Part shown: in pieces, positions 63,087 through 64,000 of the stretch | How positions within the stretch are numbered: position 1 is the stretch's first letter | Layout: each line of letters begins with the position of its first letter | Assembly: GCA_934045905.1 (NCBI GenBank) | Contig: OW203769.1 | Location: forward strand, 28,901,899-28,965,898 | Direction: 5' to 3' | DNA length: 64,000 bases | DNA from: Leuctra nigra | Taxonomy: Eukaryota > Arthropoda > Insecta > Plecoptera > Leuctridae | Made by a program: the position numbers and the translations under genes | The notes under the pieces: model-generated | Databases searched by the model: none | What the model saw: only the letters and a program-made list of their open reading frames with translations | What the model was told of the DNA's origin: nothing

Positions 63087-64000
63087 AGAAAAAGGGCAAA
63101 GAATAAATAAATTAAAAAATCGTATTGACACTGACAGTAAAAGTTGTTATACCATATACACTACATTTCCAGAGCATTACGTTGTTTCAATTTTTCAAAT
63201 TGTTTAGTTCAAAAATCATATTTTTTAAGAAAGAATATGATTGTATTTTATCAATGTGAATCAGGAAGCTAGCAAAATACGTACCGCAGAATATTTGTGT
63301 ACGTCGAAAGTCGACGCAATGATCACGATGAACCACGATCCGTACAGCTTTGCCCGGCTCGAACTCGGTTCCCCGGACTAACACTCGCGGCTCACGGCAC
63401 TGACCGCGGTTGCGATTGCGTATTCCTCTACTCCACGGAGGTGAACAAAGACGAGGGATTCTGTTCTGGACCGCTCATCTCAACATACACCCGCGAGCGG
63501 TTCAAAAACCAAGATGGCCGACCAGACAAAAGGTGGATGGAAAAACCGCGAGTGCGAAATGTTCTCTCGTAGACCTTGACTGCTGAGCTGACGCACCCAA
63601 CCCAGAGCCATGTCTGAAGATGCCGCCATCTTGATGTCTATCCCCTGCATTTTATCACTATCCGAGCCAGGGGGGGGGGGGGGGCAATCGCCCTGGATAT
63701 GGGTCAAATTTTCCAAATTAACGTTGGGATGTAGGTTCGATTCCCATTTTATGGGATTAAAATTTCATAATTTCACAAGTATTTATTACCTACATTTTTT
63801 CAATAACATTACCAGAAAATGAAACTACGCCCAAAGATATCAGTAGAGTGAGTAAATAATGAGCCTTGGATATGTTGTGGGCATTTTACGCTTGTTTATA
63901 AATTATAATAATATATCCCTGCTCCTTTGACACTCGTGGTCTTCCTATCTTTCCTACTTGCATAATAGAGCAGCAACATTCACACGCTGTGAACTCGCAT
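63087..64000. other. window end, with GC-rich possibly coding block
   Basis: The block 63290-63600 is GC-rich with open frames on both strands (minus: RGTEFEPGKAVRIVVHRDHC; plus: GCDCVFLYSTEVNKDEGF). Neither was assigned. A G run lies at 63670-63684 and a polymerase III B-box-like GGTTCGATTCC at 63733-63743, without a matching A box. Confidence 0.35.

Noticed and set aside
63733..63743. tRNA gene from a good B box
   Set aside because: No A box at the right distance and no tRNA fold around it.

Overview
The window is eukaryotic nuclear DNA, most likely from an insect or other arthropod. It is AT-rich, its genes are split by GT-AG introns, it is packed with small DNA transposons, and it carries TAGGTAGGTACCTACC-type microsatellites. 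The exact order cannot be fixed from sequence alone. No virus, prokaryotic operon or CRISPR array is visible.

Three conserved host genes were reconstructed exon by exon, with every splice phase matching. (1) A ZMYND8-like chromatin reader lies on the minus strand (25010 down to 2344): two disordered N-terminal exons, a PHD finger, a helical linker, a bromodomain and a PWWP domain. The start codon and the C-terminal part are not found. (2) MTMR9, a catalytically dead myotubularin, lies on the plus strand (27616-38547): 11 coding exons, 569 residues. (3) The V-type ATPase subunit F gene lies on the plus strand (42869-44378): 3 exons, 123 residues. ZMYND8 and MTMR9 are divergent, with their 5' ends facing each other across about 25-27.6 kb. 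One unrecognised coding exon lies on the minus strand near 40.3 kb.

The rest is mostly mobile DNA. The best-defined units have both ends and a target-site duplication (TSD): hAT elements with 8-bp TSDs (2781, 8612, 9398, 60016, 62789, and 6200 with a 7/8 TSD), pogo/Tc1-type elements with TA TSDs (3128, 9570, 17460 and several hairpin MITEs), TTA-flanked Harbinger-like hairpins inside MTMR9 introns, and a TTAA-flanked element at 15432. A complete pogo transposase with a DD35D triad (18244) is broken by a 1.76-kb insertion made of AAGATCTTGC palindromes. At 9.4-13.6 kb three unrelated elements are nested.

The candidates for undescribed systems are: a roughly 2.4-kb element present twice (9905-12270 and 32163-34614), with a hairpin at its left end, a conserved acidic-tailed ORF, an array of TGACGTCA-type modules and a large fold-back right end; a 7.9-kb element (49503-57392) whose long inverted ends are built from GTCGAC palindromes; the AAGATCTTGC insertion; and a triplicated 46-bp exon/intron junction in MTMR9 exon 9 that creates three identical splice donors.
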